From assembly GCA_032622095.1 (NCBI GenBank), contig CP136062.1:229976578-230040577 (forward strand): a DNA stretch of 64,000 bases, in the 5' to 3' direction. Source of the stretch: Siphonodentalium dalli (lineage: Eukaryota > Mollusca > Scaphopoda > Gadilida > Siphonodentaliidae). The notes under the pieces are model-generated. The model was not told the DNA's origin. It made no database searches and worked only from the letters and a program-made list of their open reading frames with translations. Made by a program: the position numbers and the translations under genes. Positions 43,889-46,557 of the stretch are shown here, piece after piece (the stretch's first letter is position 1; the number at the start of each line of letters is the position of its first letter).

Positions 43889-44285
43889 CATATATACATA
43901 TATATACATGTATTCGTAAACGTGACATGCTACATTTTAACAAACCCATCTGTATAGTCTCCATGCTAACTACGTTATATAAGTTGCATAGAGATCCGTG
44001 AATATGTATAAAGATAAACACCACATAATTATGTAGATGTGTAACGCGACATGTTTTCTTCTAACAGATTACCTGTGGATCGACGCCAGGGACGTTGATG
44101 CGACAGACATTTATAGAACGAATGAGGGTTCAGTCATACCGTGGGTGGAATGGTACCCCGGTCAACCCTCCTCCGGCGGGGCACTTGGTTGCGTGTTAAT
44201 CAGTTACTACTCGACCACAGTTCGTTATCTGATGGTTGACTACCCATGCGCTGCCACCTCCCTACGTTATGTGTGCGCGAAGTAA
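5974..44285 (+). CDS. Type II transmembrane C-type lectin, four coding exons
   Basis: Joining 5974-6103, 10352-10546, 22164-22352 and 44068-44285 gives 732 coding bases, 243 residues. All three introns are phase 1 with GT-AG ends, and no junction breaks the frame. Order: cytosolic tail of about 8 residues, membrane segment at about 9-30, Thr-rich stalk at about 44-109, and a C-type lectin domain (CTLD) at about 110-243. The domain has the usual landmarks: W134 and C141 in the first helix region, YLWIDA at 173-178 (the WIGA motif), W197-W200-P202, and C213, C232, C241. Expected disulphides are C141-C241 and C213-C232. The sugar-binding tripeptide position reads QPS rather than EPN or QPD, and the WND position reads MVD, so calcium-dependent sugar binding is doubtful. 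Type II lectins of this shape act at the cell surface, usually in recognition or immunity. Extra exons could be missed. Confidence 0.8.
6104..7062 (+). other. Lectin intron 1, first part
   Basis: Non-coding. It holds two copies of the phrase GGTTTCCGGATGATA (near 6349 and 6508), a G homopolymer near 6693-6707, and AT-rich sequence. Short frames here have no coding character. Confidence 0.55.
7063..7919. repeat. 50 bp minisatellite, about 17 copies
   Basis: The unit contains GTGGTCGTTAATGAATGTAG and GATAGGGATACGGCGCT and repeats every 50 bases with few changes. Two unit types alternate, with either GATAGGGAT or GTGAGGGAT in the middle. A short inverted relative, ACAGCACCGTATCCCCCA, follows at about 7978-7996 and recurs at about 9097-9115 beside the polymerase relic. 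Confidence 0.95.
8601..9032 (+). pseudogene. Protein-primed DNA polymerase B fragment, Polinton/Maverick type
   Basis: An open frame at 8505-8882 continues in the same frame after a TAA at 8880-8882 to about 9032. The first 32 codons come from the inverted arm and do not look like polymerase. From about codon 33 the sequence matches the exonuclease region of family B polymerases of Polintons and related viruses. A Tyr-Tyr-x-Pro-Asp stretch is followed by the Exo III motif YCKSDVDILRRGC, in which Tyr and Asp are the metal-site residues. After the stop, RKFSIKAIRW and a KHALNGGE stretch match the next conserved block. The polymerase palm motifs are absent. This is a short captured fragment and cannot make a working enzyme. 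Confidence 0.75.
9275..9300 (+). promoter_or_regulatory. TATA box with CGGGCGTC downstream element
   Basis: TATATAAA at 9275-9282 is followed after 5 bases by CGGGCGTC at 9288-9295. The same pair occurs at 28633-28651 and, with wider spacing, at 29805-29829 in the large Polinton. It lies in the part of the right arm missing from the left arm. A core-promoter role is inferred from the TATA-plus-downstream layout. Confidence 0.45.
9345..9722 (-). pseudogene. Unidentified open frame, probably from the same element
   Basis: On the minus strand the frame is open from just after a stop at about 9722 down to a TAA at 9345, about 124 codons, with no early ATG. The composition looks like protein rather than chance: it includes VFEYIFEDDSVVKCTILYKS and CYICIDNGNTVQI. 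The last codons, through the inverted arm, end in a Lys-rich tail. The left arm at about 8380-8440 repeats the last 20 or so codons in diverged form. I do not recognise the family. The missing start suggests a truncated gene or the last exon of a spliced one. Confidence 0.4.
9723..10351 (+). other. Lectin intron 1, last part
   Basis: Non-coding sequence between the polymerase relic and lectin exon 2. I see no repeat or other structure. The last bases, TTATATTTTGTAG, form a reasonable splice acceptor. Confidence 0.5.
10352..10546 (+). CDS. Lectin exon 2: Thr-rich mucin-like stalk
   Basis: The exon completes codon 44 and encodes about 64 residues that are mostly Thr with Ser, Pro and Asn. It includes potential N-glycosylation sites NST, NTT and NTS and many likely O-glycan sites. 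The acceptor is TTTTGTAG and the donor ACGA/GTAAGT, both phase 1. The underlying DNA is a near-repeat of ACAACGACT and CACCAC units, so stalk length probably varies between alleles. The long Val-rich frame on the opposite strand is only its complement. Confidence 0.75.
10547..12044 (+). other. Lectin intron 2, first part
   Basis: About 1.5 kb of unique-looking AT-rich sequence without coding signal. The phrase AATCTCGAGCTGGGACC at about 11699 recurs at about 60791, so a dispersed repeat may begin there. Near 11540-11585 GAATTAAAT is repeated three times. Confidence 0.5.
12045..12487. mobile_element. TTAA-flanked MITE, copy 1
   Basis: TTAA at 12045-12048 precedes AGGTCCTGAATCCGA, and TCGGATTGAGTACCT precedes TTAA at 12484-12487, giving inverted ends and a TTAA target duplication. 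The interior near the right end contains GGGTTCCTCGACTTGAATCA, shared with copies at about 13285 and, inverted, about 46873. TTAA target sites are typical of piggyBac-like and Kolobok-like DNA transposons. Non-coding. Confidence 0.75.
13010..13565. mobile_element. Short inverted repeat clusters with a partial TTAA MITE (copy 2)
   Basis: About 13018-13112 holds degenerate units like GAAGGTTCGCTATTC, and about 13440-13550 holds their reverse complements, like GGAATAGCGAACCTT. Between them, about 13145-13374 is a MITE relic sharing GCTTTGATGGGTGGGTTCCT and the right end CGGATTGAGTACCT followed by TTAA at 13371-13374; its left end is not recognisable. The phrase CTCCTATGAAACAT near 13634 recurs near 12952, so the flanks are also duplicated. 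Confidence 0.6.
13566..14590 (+). other. Lectin intron 2, non-coding sequence
   Basis: No supported gene. A 94-codon + strand frame at 13861-14145 is Lys/Arg-rich but has no recognisable domain and overlaps open frames on the other strand. An (AAAC)n tract lies at about 14338-14359. Confidence 0.45.
14591..15059. repeat. Degenerate ACCATGGTAG-type repeat, left block
   Basis: Short palindromic words related to TACCATGGTAGTA recur irregularly, mixed with phrases like AAATATCACTTTACC. The same word family, denser, appears on the far side of the palindromic element at about 20690-21300. The palindromic element thus interrupted one repeat-rich region. Confidence 0.6.
15060..15161. mobile_element. 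Small foldback, split by the palindromic element
   Basis: AATGGATGTTGATTTG on the left pairs with CAATCAACATC on the right, and TGTTCCATAAAGTATGCATG pairs with CATCCATACTCTATGGAAC. The last bases of its right end, CATT, are found at 20518-20521 after the inserted element and its target duplication. The foldback is therefore older and the 5.35 kb element inserted near its end. Confidence 0.7.
15590..15782. repeat. 9 bp TTCAAAAAG array in the left arm
   Basis: Tandem units of TTCAAAAAG drift to TTCAAAAAC and TTCACAAAT across about 190 bases. They stay open in several frames on both strands (Lys-Phe repeats one way, Phe-Glu-Leu the other). The mirror copy is at about 19891-20085. I treat this as sub-terminal repeat DNA, not a gene. 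Confidence 0.85.
15898..16180. repeat. (GGC)n and (TTG)n triplet tracts in the left arm
   Basis: Several GGC/GCC runs lie at about 15902-15953, 15976-15996 and 16031-16074, joined by the phrase GTCAACGCCGCGCC. A further copy of the phrase and run is at about 16733-16779. (TTG)n at about 16102-16175 is the opposite strand of the Gln-rich tail of the zinc-finger frame. The GC-rich triplets stand out against an AT-rich element and account for most of the length difference between arms. Confidence 0.85.
16079..16261 (-). pseudogene. C2H2 zinc-finger frame with one stop, left-arm copy
   Basis: Mirror copy of the frame described at 19415-19594, read on the minus strand, with the same in-frame stop after the first Cys pair. 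The right end is the ATG near 16261; coordinates are approximate because the triplet tract differs in length between the arms. Confidence 0.55.
16346..16546 (-). CDS. Unidentified 66-residue frame, left-arm copy
   Basis: Identical to the right-arm frame at 19133-19333, described there. Identity between the arms gives no independent support, since the whole arm is duplicated. Confidence 0.25.
   Translation of the reverse strand: MEREVRYFDRFTRCRYKCLYIYSHIEFTHNCIDIWIGRLYCSQCDKFVSSTNNTKRRCERQPELVN
17070..17681 (-). CDS. Bcl-2-family protein, left-arm copy
   Basis: Identical over all 203 residues to the right-arm gene at 18000-18611, transcribed in the opposite direction away from the shared centre. 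The two start codons are 318 bases apart. An identical pair of genes would double dosage and could also produce complementary transcripts if either read through the centre. See the right-arm entry for domains. Confidence 0.75.
   Translation of the reverse strand: MSDVEGKKIIMDTQLKKLNSMEVGAVTKYLMKSYVRHIILRNGFHYTDTNNYYLSELDEIRDCTRRILQQLENYNMWLLNELTGKLDNYDRDHFPYIFSDLLDNIFREDGPYTWERIMAAFLFTGKMCLKAYKDNDFSLVSEIVQWAHTIVTLYTDQWVEREGSWDNFFQECLNIDNYSSKMLTMNHNVFRSIHGCVNYWQTY
17682..17999. promoter_or_regulatory. Palindrome centre, probable bidirectional promoter
   Basis: Between the two divergent ATGs lie 318 bases: two inverted arms of 144 bases and a 30-base unique centre at 17826-17855. Each side has CATAATAAAGGGACTGTTGA about 10-30 bases before its ATG, with a TATA-like ATAATAAA. 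The unique centre is G-rich (GTGAGGGGTGAGGGGGGC) in an otherwise AT-rich area. Promoter function is inferred from layout alone. Confidence 0.5.
18000..18611 (+). CDS. Bcl-2-family apoptosis regulator, right-arm copy
   Basis: Intact 203-residue frame. A BH4-like first helix lies at about 25-45, a weak BH3-like stretch at about 62-76, BH1 at about 103-122 (NIFREDG, then TWERIMAAFLF), and BH2 at about 158-170 (WVEREGSWDNFF). The spacing and the aligned Trp residues fit the Bcl-2 fold. The usual NWGR of BH1 reads TWER: the Arg is kept, Asn and Gly are lost. BH3 is too weak to assign a pro-death role, so a pro-survival role is the likelier inference, as for Bcl-2 homologues carried by some DNA viruses. 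The last 20 residues are not hydrophobic, so there is no tail anchor in this frame. The gene has no introns, unlike most host Bcl-2 genes. It lies inside a transposon-like palindrome in intron 2 of the lectin. Confidence 0.8.
   Translation: MSDVEGKKIIMDTQLKKLNSMEVGAVTKYLMKSYVRHIILRNGFHYTDTNNYYLSELDEIRDCTRRILQQLENYNMWLLNELTGKLDNYDRDHFPYIFSDLLDNIFREDGPYTWERIMAAFLFTGKMCLKAYKDNDFSLVSEIVQWAHTIVTLYTDQWVEREGSWDNFFQECLNIDNYSSKMLTMNHNVFRSIHGCVNYWQTY
18612..18750 (+). other. (TA)n tract and acidic tail-like frame after the Bcl-2 gene
   Basis: Directly after the Bcl-2 stop comes a (TA)n run at about 18625-18654. In the +1 frame relative to the gene, translation is open through the run into about 30 residues rich in Asp, Glu and Ser, ending at the TAG at 18748-18750. 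In the third frame the region before and through the run is hydrophobic and is followed by a short basic segment, which resembles a tail anchor. The (TA)n length differs by 2 bases between arms, so which frame is read through depends on the arm. Neither extension is shown to be translated. Confidence 0.35.
18898..18966. repeat. (CCG)n triplet tract, right arm
   Basis: A GCC/CGC run is followed by GGCGGCGCGGCGTTGACATG. The same composite recurs in the right arm at about 19606-19735, and both have mirror copies in the left arm. The preceding phrase GACTAAATCCTTAACCGCC is shared by both composites. Confidence 0.8.
19133..19333 (+). CDS. Unidentified 66-residue frame, right-arm copy
   Basis: An open frame in a suitable position between the Bcl-2 gene and the zinc-finger frame. 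It contains a Cys-x2-Cys pair in LYCSQCDKFV followed by an Arg-rich stretch with one more Cys, which faintly resembles part of a zinc finger, but His ligands are not in place. It has no strong hydrophobic segment. It could be chance, or a decayed finger gene upstream of the better one at 19415. Confidence 0.25.
   Translation: MEREVRYFDRFTRCRYKCLYIYSHIEFTHNCIDIWIGRLYCSQCDKFVSSTNNTKRRCERQPELVN
19415..19594 (+). pseudogene. C2H2 zinc-finger protein frame with one stop, right-arm copy
   Basis: From the ATG at 19415 the frame reads MKYQCEECLSVYA, then a TGA, then QDSLKRHIKVKHTP and a tail of Gln and His ending at 19594. Apart from the stop, it is a standard C2H2 finger: Cys-x2-Cys, the Leu three residues before the first His, and His-x4-His. 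Small C2H2 proteins of this kind are common in insect and mollusc DNA viruses and Polintons. The TGA is present in both arms, so it predates or was copied through the palindrome. The (CAA)n tail is a microsatellite. Confidence 0.6.
19594..20511. repeat. Right-arm terminal part: triplets, 9 bp array, terminus
   Basis: In order outward: GCC/GGC runs to about 19775, a unique stretch, the mirror 9 bp array at about 19891-20085 (units like TTTTTGAAG and TTTTTGAAC), three phrases related to TGTCACTTTAA at about 20115-20190, and the terminal 300 bases ending GGGGTATCATCA. Frames on both strands in this part are products of the repeats. Confidence 0.75.
20518..20689 (+). other. Intron 2 sequence right of the palindrome
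   Basis: After CATT, the displaced end of the split foldback, the sequence is unlike the left flank of the palindrome. This difference argues against the palindrome being a simple hairpin-read assembly artefact. Confidence 0.6.
20690..21300. repeat. Degenerate ACCATGGTAGTA repeat, right block
   Basis: Words such as TACCATGGTAGTA, TAGTACCATGG and CATGATAGTA recur irregularly dozens of times, many of them self-complementary. Phrases like AAATATCAGTTTACCATGG repeat at longer spacing. Related words occur in the left block at 14591-15059. Confidence 0.8.
21415..22125. repeat. 54 bp minisatellite, about 13 copies, next to lectin exon 3
   Basis: The unit contains GCACATGTTTATCGAGTGTT and GTGGAAGTTTACCGGTCCGT and has a period of 54 bases (18 codons). 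Because the period is a multiple of 3 and stops are rare, several frames on both strands stay open for 70-250 codons. The array stops about 38 bases before the exon 3 acceptor. I do not call it coding: all frames are equally open and none shows protein-like conservation. Confidence 0.92.
22164..22352 (+). CDS. Lectin exon 3: first half of the C-type lectin domain
   Basis: The acceptor is AAGATTGCCCAG and the donor ACAA/GTAAGT, both phase 1. The 62 whole codons include LYCLRYY, TWTDALNYC and ITIKSREMLDDL, the usual first disulphide, first helix and second helix regions of a C-type lectin domain. The exon carries C124 and C141. The other open frames over this stretch are shadows of it. Confidence 0.8.
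22353..23322 (+). other. Lectin intron 3, first part
   Basis: Non-coding. The phrase CGCTCTTTATTGATACCATATCAGG at about 22863 matches the unit of the 41 bp array at 58.5 kb, so a single dispersed copy lies here. ACCATA at 23317-23322 is the left target duplication of the following element. Confidence 0.55.
23323..24175. repeat. Left terminal inverted repeat of the Polinton
   Basis: Built of degenerate sub-repeats around CCCGCTATAGTGCCAGTCCC, CAATATTGCCAGTCA and TTGCACGGATCGACAACTAT. Two sub-repeats form palindromes around ATGAAATTTATAG, at about 23649-23700 and 24091-24150. Frames here are repeat products. The inner boundary is approximate. Confidence 0.8.
24287..24598 (-). pseudogene. RING-finger-like fragment
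   Basis: The 103-residue frame has an acidic N terminus, then a Cys-x2-Cys pair (KCLICLKNSRIV), two more Cys, and CPVCR with a hydrophobic tail. This resembles the RING of inhibitor-of-apoptosis and viral E3 ligase proteins. The middle of the domain, where the Cys-His and His-Cys ligand pairs should lie, is too short and has no His, so a folded cross-brace RING is unlikely. The frame continues into AT-rich sequence near the inverted repeat. It is the outermost gene on the left side of the element, read toward the left end. Confidence 0.45.
24767..25495 (-). pseudogene. Adenain-like cysteine protease, catalytic residues lost
   Basis: An open frame of 242 residues. About 38-75 carries the pattern of the adenovirus and Polinton maturation protease: an asparagine-threonine strand, RGELWVVIVF where the family has Gly-x-His-Trp, then YFYSFGLPP where the family has an acidic residue before Ser-Phe-Gly. 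The catalytic His reads Leu and the acidic residue reads Tyr. The later CWIFALHHLMRG aligns with the end of the Cys-Gly-His-Tyr-Cys block, but the nucleophile Cys is not kept. The C-terminal 100 residues match nothing I recognise. The frame is intact, so this may be a dead enzyme or a decaying gene. It overlaps the upstream frame by 14 bases. Confidence 0.55.
25482..25847 (-). CDS. Unidentified Polinton frame, 121 residues
   Basis: Starts at an ATG in NYVVEELRQN and contains INCEGCNIDHPSQTRH followed by another Cys, a possible zinc-binding pattern, then a Trp-rich middle. The same frame continues upstream through one TAA to another ATG near 25941, so the annotated start may be internal and the gene may be longer with one stop. 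Position between capsid and protease genes and the overlapping stop/start suggest an element gene. I do not know its function. Confidence 0.45.
   Translation of the reverse strand: MNYVVEELRQNIRKEMRINCEGCNIDHPSQTRHILCLFTTTDEWTDQLIDLALLKLDIHTVMERWYPGPTSWNYTQKETCEAYKLWIDMKASLSKHRIHYSLHLTTMLADKVKENYMDGDN
25943..27255 (-). pseudogene. Polinton major capsid protein pseudogene
   Basis: Pieces in at least four register changes follow the order of the double jelly-roll capsid protein of Polintons and adintovirus-like elements. The N-terminal piece (about 27062-27250) has ELYVSAVPPTM and PIEFVIPAQTDN. The second (26823-27065) has DPINTFVHSMFSSINIYL and DTYPYRAYLENLL. The third (26511-26820) has ELCGRLQTYL. 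The fourth (26358-26500) has LFQGQLPKRITIGMV. The last (25943-26356) has NPFNFQYFKLS and LVYAEFDNQIEI. Between them are frameshifts and in-frame stops, including a TAA near 26752. No intact product is possible. The family assignment rests on remembered motif order. Confidence 0.7.
27260..27636 (-). pseudogene. Small basic virion-protein-like gene, frameshifted
   Basis: The N-terminal 80 residues (27394-27636) have QYGGGIGSIFKSALKTVIPF followed by an Ala- and Lys-rich amphipathic stretch. Polintons and adintoviruses carry such a protein beside the major capsid gene, and it resembles adenovirus core or pVI/pX proteins. A frameshift at about 27394 moves the basic C terminus (SFGKESFIELKKR and a run of Arg and Lys) into the next frame, which then runs without a stop into the capsid N terminus. 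The gene lies directly upstream of the major capsid gene, as expected. Confidence 0.5.
27795..28088 (-). pseudogene. Polinton minor capsid (penton-like) protein, C-terminal part
   Basis: The last 60 residues have FPYGVDSNIGHNQLFIYSDI and YTIVGDIETPIL, matching the end of the single jelly-roll penton-like protein of Polintons (Tyr-x-Asp, then Val-Gly-Asp and a Pro-Leu/Ile end). The upstream region 28089-28470 has stretches open in different frames on the minus strand with stops between, so the N-terminal part is degraded or spliced in a way I cannot follow. It sits upstream of the other capsid genes in the same direction. Confidence 0.6.
28471..28575 (-). CDS. Small basic/acidic frame of 34 residues at the divergent promoter
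   Basis: ATG at 28573-28575 on the minus strand gives MQDNEKIAMKKRKVQPIIYS, then an acidic patch and a basic end, with TGA at 28471-28473. KKRK could act as a nuclear localisation signal. The start is chosen because the ATG is the inverted mirror of the ATG at 28704: both frames begin MQD. It may be the first exon or leader of the capsid-side transcription unit. Too short to assign a function. Confidence 0.35.
   Translation of the reverse strand: MQDNEKIAMKKRKVQPIIYSEDEEIPEERGRKRQ
28573..28706. promoter_or_regulatory. Divergent promoter with inverted flanks
   Basis: CATCTTGATTCTTCGAAGTA (28573-28592) and, inverted, TACTTCGAATAATCAAGATG (28687-28706) flank a core with TATAAA at 28633-28638 and CCGGCGTC at 28644-28651. 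The inverted arms run about 40 bases and include both start codons and CCATTTCTTCAC / GTGAAGAAATGG. The TATA box is oriented to the right. The layout predicts transcription both ways from one point. Confidence 0.5.
28704..28877 (+). CDS. Unidentified frame of 57 residues
   Basis: ATG at 28704 lies 66 bases after the TATA box. The product begins MQDPRIEKQMIQTAYTWIKV and is basic, with three closely spaced His residues and no hydrophobic segment. Its stop overlaps the start of the next frame by 23 bases. The two may be one gene split by a frameshift. Function unknown. Confidence 0.35.
   Translation: MQDPRIEKQMIQTAYTWIKVDTHHRYKLLKQTWVLGKMKNRHEPCRKPAKNEQENVL
28855..29229 (+). CDS. CCHC zinc-knuckle-like protein, 124 residues
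   Basis: Residues 14-27 read CYRCLSKNHRSVQC, an exact Cys-x2-Cys-x4-His-x4-Cys knuckle, as found in nucleic-acid-binding proteins. The middle is polar with several Cys, and the end is a basic run of Lys and Arg, suggesting nuclear or nucleic-acid binding. It is intact and the only right-facing frame of size in the element. Knuckles are typical of retroelement Gag proteins, so capture from a retroelement is possible. I do not recognise it as a standard Polinton gene. Confidence 0.5.
   Translation: MSKKMSCKPPYGYCYRCLSKNHRSVQCTADRGNKDSDKNTSTNDYRTRLYTSIICEEPIGFSEPTCATEALQNEQTASCKNDVLDIPDDPIVNEDPACFYKICPKLIAKRKRKHSGKKKSKKAI
29230..30120. other. AT-rich Polinton interior with second TATA/CGGGCGTC site
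   Basis: No supported gene; an 83-codon + strand frame at 29252-29503 shows no domain. Near 29420-29540 AGGGCCGTTTGAATGG and CATTCGGCCCTC form a loose inverted pair. About 29560-29775 is nearly pure A/T with long A runs. TATAAA at 29805-29810 and CGGGCGTC at 29822-29829 repeat the promoter-like pair seen elsewhere, facing the right inverted repeat. Confidence 0.5.
30121..31036. repeat. Right terminal inverted repeat of the Polinton
   Basis: Inverse of the left repeat, with the same sub-repeats: GGGACTGGCACTATAGCGGG and TGACTGGTAATATTGGGCTT. A palindrome around ATGAAATTTC lies at about 30460-30503. About 30510-30665 carries an insertion with no counterpart on the left, containing ACGTCCAACGTCCAAT and two copies of ATCCAACGTCAAACCAACTT-like phrases. 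The inner boundary is approximate. Confidence 0.8.
31043..33170 (+). other. Lectin intron 3, middle part
   Basis: About 31340-31520 is extremely AT-rich. About 31530-31740 is GC-richer, with CCGACATGGG and CCGGTTGCCACC phrases, and reads partly open on the minus strand without a recognisable domain. Two copies of a phrase like CTGCTAATGTGCTATGATGC lie at about 32010-32070. The 85-codon frame at 32450-32707 has no family signal. Nothing coding is supported. Confidence 0.45.
33171..36790. mobile_element. Long foldback element, about 3.6 kb
   Basis: The left arm (about 33171-33880) and right arm (about 36090-36790) are diverged inverted copies. GGGTGGGTGTGGAGTT on the left matches AACTCCACACCCACC on the right. 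ATCCAAGATGGCGTCCAACA matches its inverse near 36700, and AACGTTACTATGGTTTATGA matches near 36230-36250. Words like AAAATGGCGGCAAAT repeat within the left arm. The 2.2 kb between arms has no gene I can support. Confidence 0.65.
36791..37179 (+). other. Intron 3 spacer with homopolymer runs
   Basis: Holds a G run near 36800-36813, a T run near 36899-36910, and A and C runs near 37072-37170. The 95-codon frame crossing its end has no recognisable domain. Confidence 0.4.
37180..40330. mobile_element. Long foldback element with a minisatellite loop, about 3.15 kb
   Basis: Left arm about 37180-38330 and right arm about 39190-40330 are inverted copies. CCAAAATGATATTTAGTGAC matches the inverse of a phrase near 40160, AAATGGGGTCAACATAATTT matches near 40030-40050, and ATCCGTGGCATATCTTCTAT matches near 40247-40266. 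The loop is the 21 bp array. No protein-coding frame is supported. Confidence 0.7.
38335..39130. repeat. 21 bp minisatellite, about 35 copies
   Basis: The unit is TCACCTTTATATGGTGTCCA plus one T, with variants in which GTCC becomes AGCC or GTAAA. Since 21 is a multiple of 3 and stops are rare, frames on both strands stay open for up to 140 codons. All frames are equally open, so I do not call a protein. Confidence 0.93.
40331..40720 (+). other. Intron 3 spacer
   Basis: Unique-looking AT-rich sequence. No gene or repeat that I can support. Confidence 0.4.
41950..43800. repeat. Diverged tandem array, about 170-200 bp unit
   Basis: About nine or ten degenerate units share TCAATTTGGTGGAAATCGGC, TTTTGGTGCCCCTCTCCCC, and a phrase like TTTAAACCACACGATTAGAC TCCTCG. 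Open frames here are short and follow the repeat. It ends in the (GACA)/(GATA) tail described above. Confidence 0.75.
43840..43905. repeat. (TA)n / (GATA)n microsatellite
   Basis: GATATA units pass into a pure TA run and then CATATATACATA variants. Confidence 0.95.
44068..44285 (+). CDS. Lectin exon 4: second half of the C-type lectin domain and stop
   Basis: The acceptor is TTTTCTTCTAACAG, phase 1. The exon encodes YLWIDARDVD, then WVEWYPGQPSS, GC, VDYPC and YVCAK before TAA at 44283. It carries C213, C232 and C241, completing two disulphides. The frame upstream of the acceptor is intron sequence, so the ATG at 44037 is not the start. Confidence 0.82.
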
Positions 44286-44484
44286 GGCGTGAGATCATAC
44301 ATAATGCACAGGGCTCGTGACGTCACATGAGGATCAGACAGGTCATACTGGACACACTGCATAGTGTTATATAATGTAGTCTCCTCTTTGTTCGAAGGTA
44401 AAGTCGAGATAAACTTCTTGCAAAACTTGTGTTTTATAGATTTAAAGGGACACAAGTCACTCGCAGTGGGTAAATGTGAAAATT

Positions 44485-44490
44485 AATAAA
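44485..44490 (+). other. Polyadenylation signal of the lectin gene
   Basis: AATAAA about 200 bases after the stop codon, followed by a TGTTTGT stretch. It is the first AATAAA I see after the stop. Confidence 0.55.
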
Positions 44491-45585
44491 TGTTTGTACA
44501 ACCATCGTTACTAAGTAAACATGGACATATAGATAGTCTCTGTTATTATGCTGATTATTTAAAACTCCTCAATAATGAGATTTCCGATGACATAACCATT
44601 GTTATGTAAACATTGCTGTTACAGTGGAATTCTAGATAAAAGTCCAATGAGTCAAATAAAATACCAAAGTTTAATAAACACTGTATGGTAAATGTATGGT
44701 AAATGTATGGTAAATGTATTGGAAAATGTCAAACCATTGAAAACTATTCTGTAATTCATATTTATACTAAAATAATTAAACTTACTACACGACCATCGAC
44801 GTTTTTGTTGACTATTCACTGTAACAGTTTTGCTCACATAACAATGGTTTCAAAACGTTAAATTTTATTATCGGAGAACTATCAGTAATGAACATAGGAA
44901 CATATTTCTCCATGTTCTTCTTAGTGTTGATGTTTTATCAGTCTTTTATATATTTTACACATTTACTCCACTGTAAGTGCCTCCGTTCCCGTTAAAATAG
45001 ACTTAAAATAGAATTTCACCTACTTAATTATATGTACTTACCATAGCAGATTTCATATATTTCTGAATACTTTTAAATTAGAGTGAGTCCCTGTTACCTC
45101 ATATGCGTACTCGAGCCCTGTGCATTATGTTGGTCGGGTGTGATAGATGAGTGAATGCATTAGTACTAAATAATGATAAAGAGACCCAATGTCCAAAATG
45201 ATATGTTAAAGAAACCCAATGCCCACATTTAGTATATGCTAAGCTATCAAATACTAGTGATTTTTATCAGATAAAAACCGTTATCACTCTAGTGAGATAT
45301 CGATATCTCAATCACATTCATCCGCGCTAAAATTACAAGTGATTTGGTTCTTGATGGAAGACTGTGCTAAAAGTCTATGAGTGTTCAGGTTGAAAAATTG
45401 TAATATGCGATCAATTGAATTGTTTTGTTAAACGTACTATAATGTTAGCCCGTCTATCTCTCAACAAATCTGTCTAAAAGTGGAACTATATCTATATGCA
45501 CAAGCTCACTGCAATGGCTGTGCTTGGTTATAAAAAATTGCACTTTATACTCTTCTTTCGAGTTGAGCCATGGGCCAACTGAGGG
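44491..45585. other. Intergenic sequence downstream of the lectin
   Basis: No gene supported. A 12-base tandem GTATGGTAAATG occurs about four times at about 44682-44720. Confidence 0.5.
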
Positions 45586-45589
45586 GACT

Positions 45590-45762
45590 ATATAATAAAC
45601 AAACATCTACAATTTTGGTTGGATAAGGTAATTATCTCATTCGTGATGACAAAACAAAAAATTTCCACTCGTGGCAGAACCACACTCGTGGAAATTCAAT
45701 TTTTTTCATCAGTCATGAGATAATTCCCATATCCAACCAAAAGTGTAGATAACCTCTATATA
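45590..45762. mobile_element. Foldback MITE-like palindrome
   Basis: ATCTACAATTTTGGTTGGAT pairs with ATCCAACCAAAAGTGTAGAT, and AATTATCTCATTCGTGATGA pairs with TCATCAGTCATGAGATAATT. The centre has ACTCGTGGCAGAACCACACTCGTG. Non-coding. Confidence 0.75.
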
Positions 45763-46557
45763 TCTGTATTTATGAATTTTTCTGATGCCCGGAACATCAC
45801 AAACGAAACCACTTATATTCCAGGAATGTAGATTATACGTGGGATTAGATAATTTCCTATATAATGTATATATCTCTCTGTATATAGCGTTATTCTTATA
45901 AGCAATCTGTACTTCATTCCATAAAATCAGGGGTTTTGTCTTTGATAGTCAAAACAGTCAATGTCATAAAGTCATGATAAAGCGAGATACGTACAATTTA
46001 ATGATATACGATATGAGTATCTACTTACCGACATACACTTAGAGAAAGTTAAGAAACAGAATCGTCACAAGACTATCGTGAACTCTAGTTGAATAAACCG
46101 GAACGCGTGGTATTTAAGTTCTATTTTGAATGCACGAAAACCCGGAACAGTACCATGCGTGAGGTGAATTAAAGCGTGTCCCAATAATTTAGTAGCATTA
46201 CTGTGGACAATAAGTTCACAGCAACGACGTCAACTTTCGAAGTGGCAACATTCGGCTGAATTCACATTGTAATAGTTTCGGATTGTCGTGCTTTAAAAAC
46301 AAAACCTAAACAAAGCGCGTTTAATAAACTAGATTTCAACACATTCTTGCGACGATTATGTTTCTTAACTTTCCCTTCAAATGTCTGTCTGTAAGTGGAT
46401 ACTCATATTTGTTCTCAGTATAACGAGTTCTATTTTATTTCTATGAACATCTTATGAATGACATTTGAACAGTCCAGCAGTTGTTGTTAGTATGTTGAGG
46501 TTATATAGTGGGCATGCTACACGTTCGAAATGTTCGGTGAAATATAATAAATATATC

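Larger units (their letters stand above)
40721..43984. mobile_element. Possible retroelement insertion between about 70-base direct repeats
   Basis: A block with GTGACATGCTACATTTTAAC and AGTCTCCATGCTAACTAC occurs at 40721-40791 and again at about 43914-43984, with few differences. The enclosed 3.1 kb begins near AGCAGGGTTACCCGGCGTTG and ends in GACAGACAGACATTC, GATATA repeats and a (TA)n run, like the tail at 2190-2252. A long target duplication around a microsatellite-tailed insertion, or an old tandem duplication, are both possible. No reverse transcriptase frame is visible. Confidence 0.4.

Noticed and set aside
44037-44067. ATG upstream of lectin exon 4 as a separate gene start
   Set aside because: The sequence has a good acceptor, TTCTTCTAACAG, directly before the conserved lectin block, and the phase matches exon 3.
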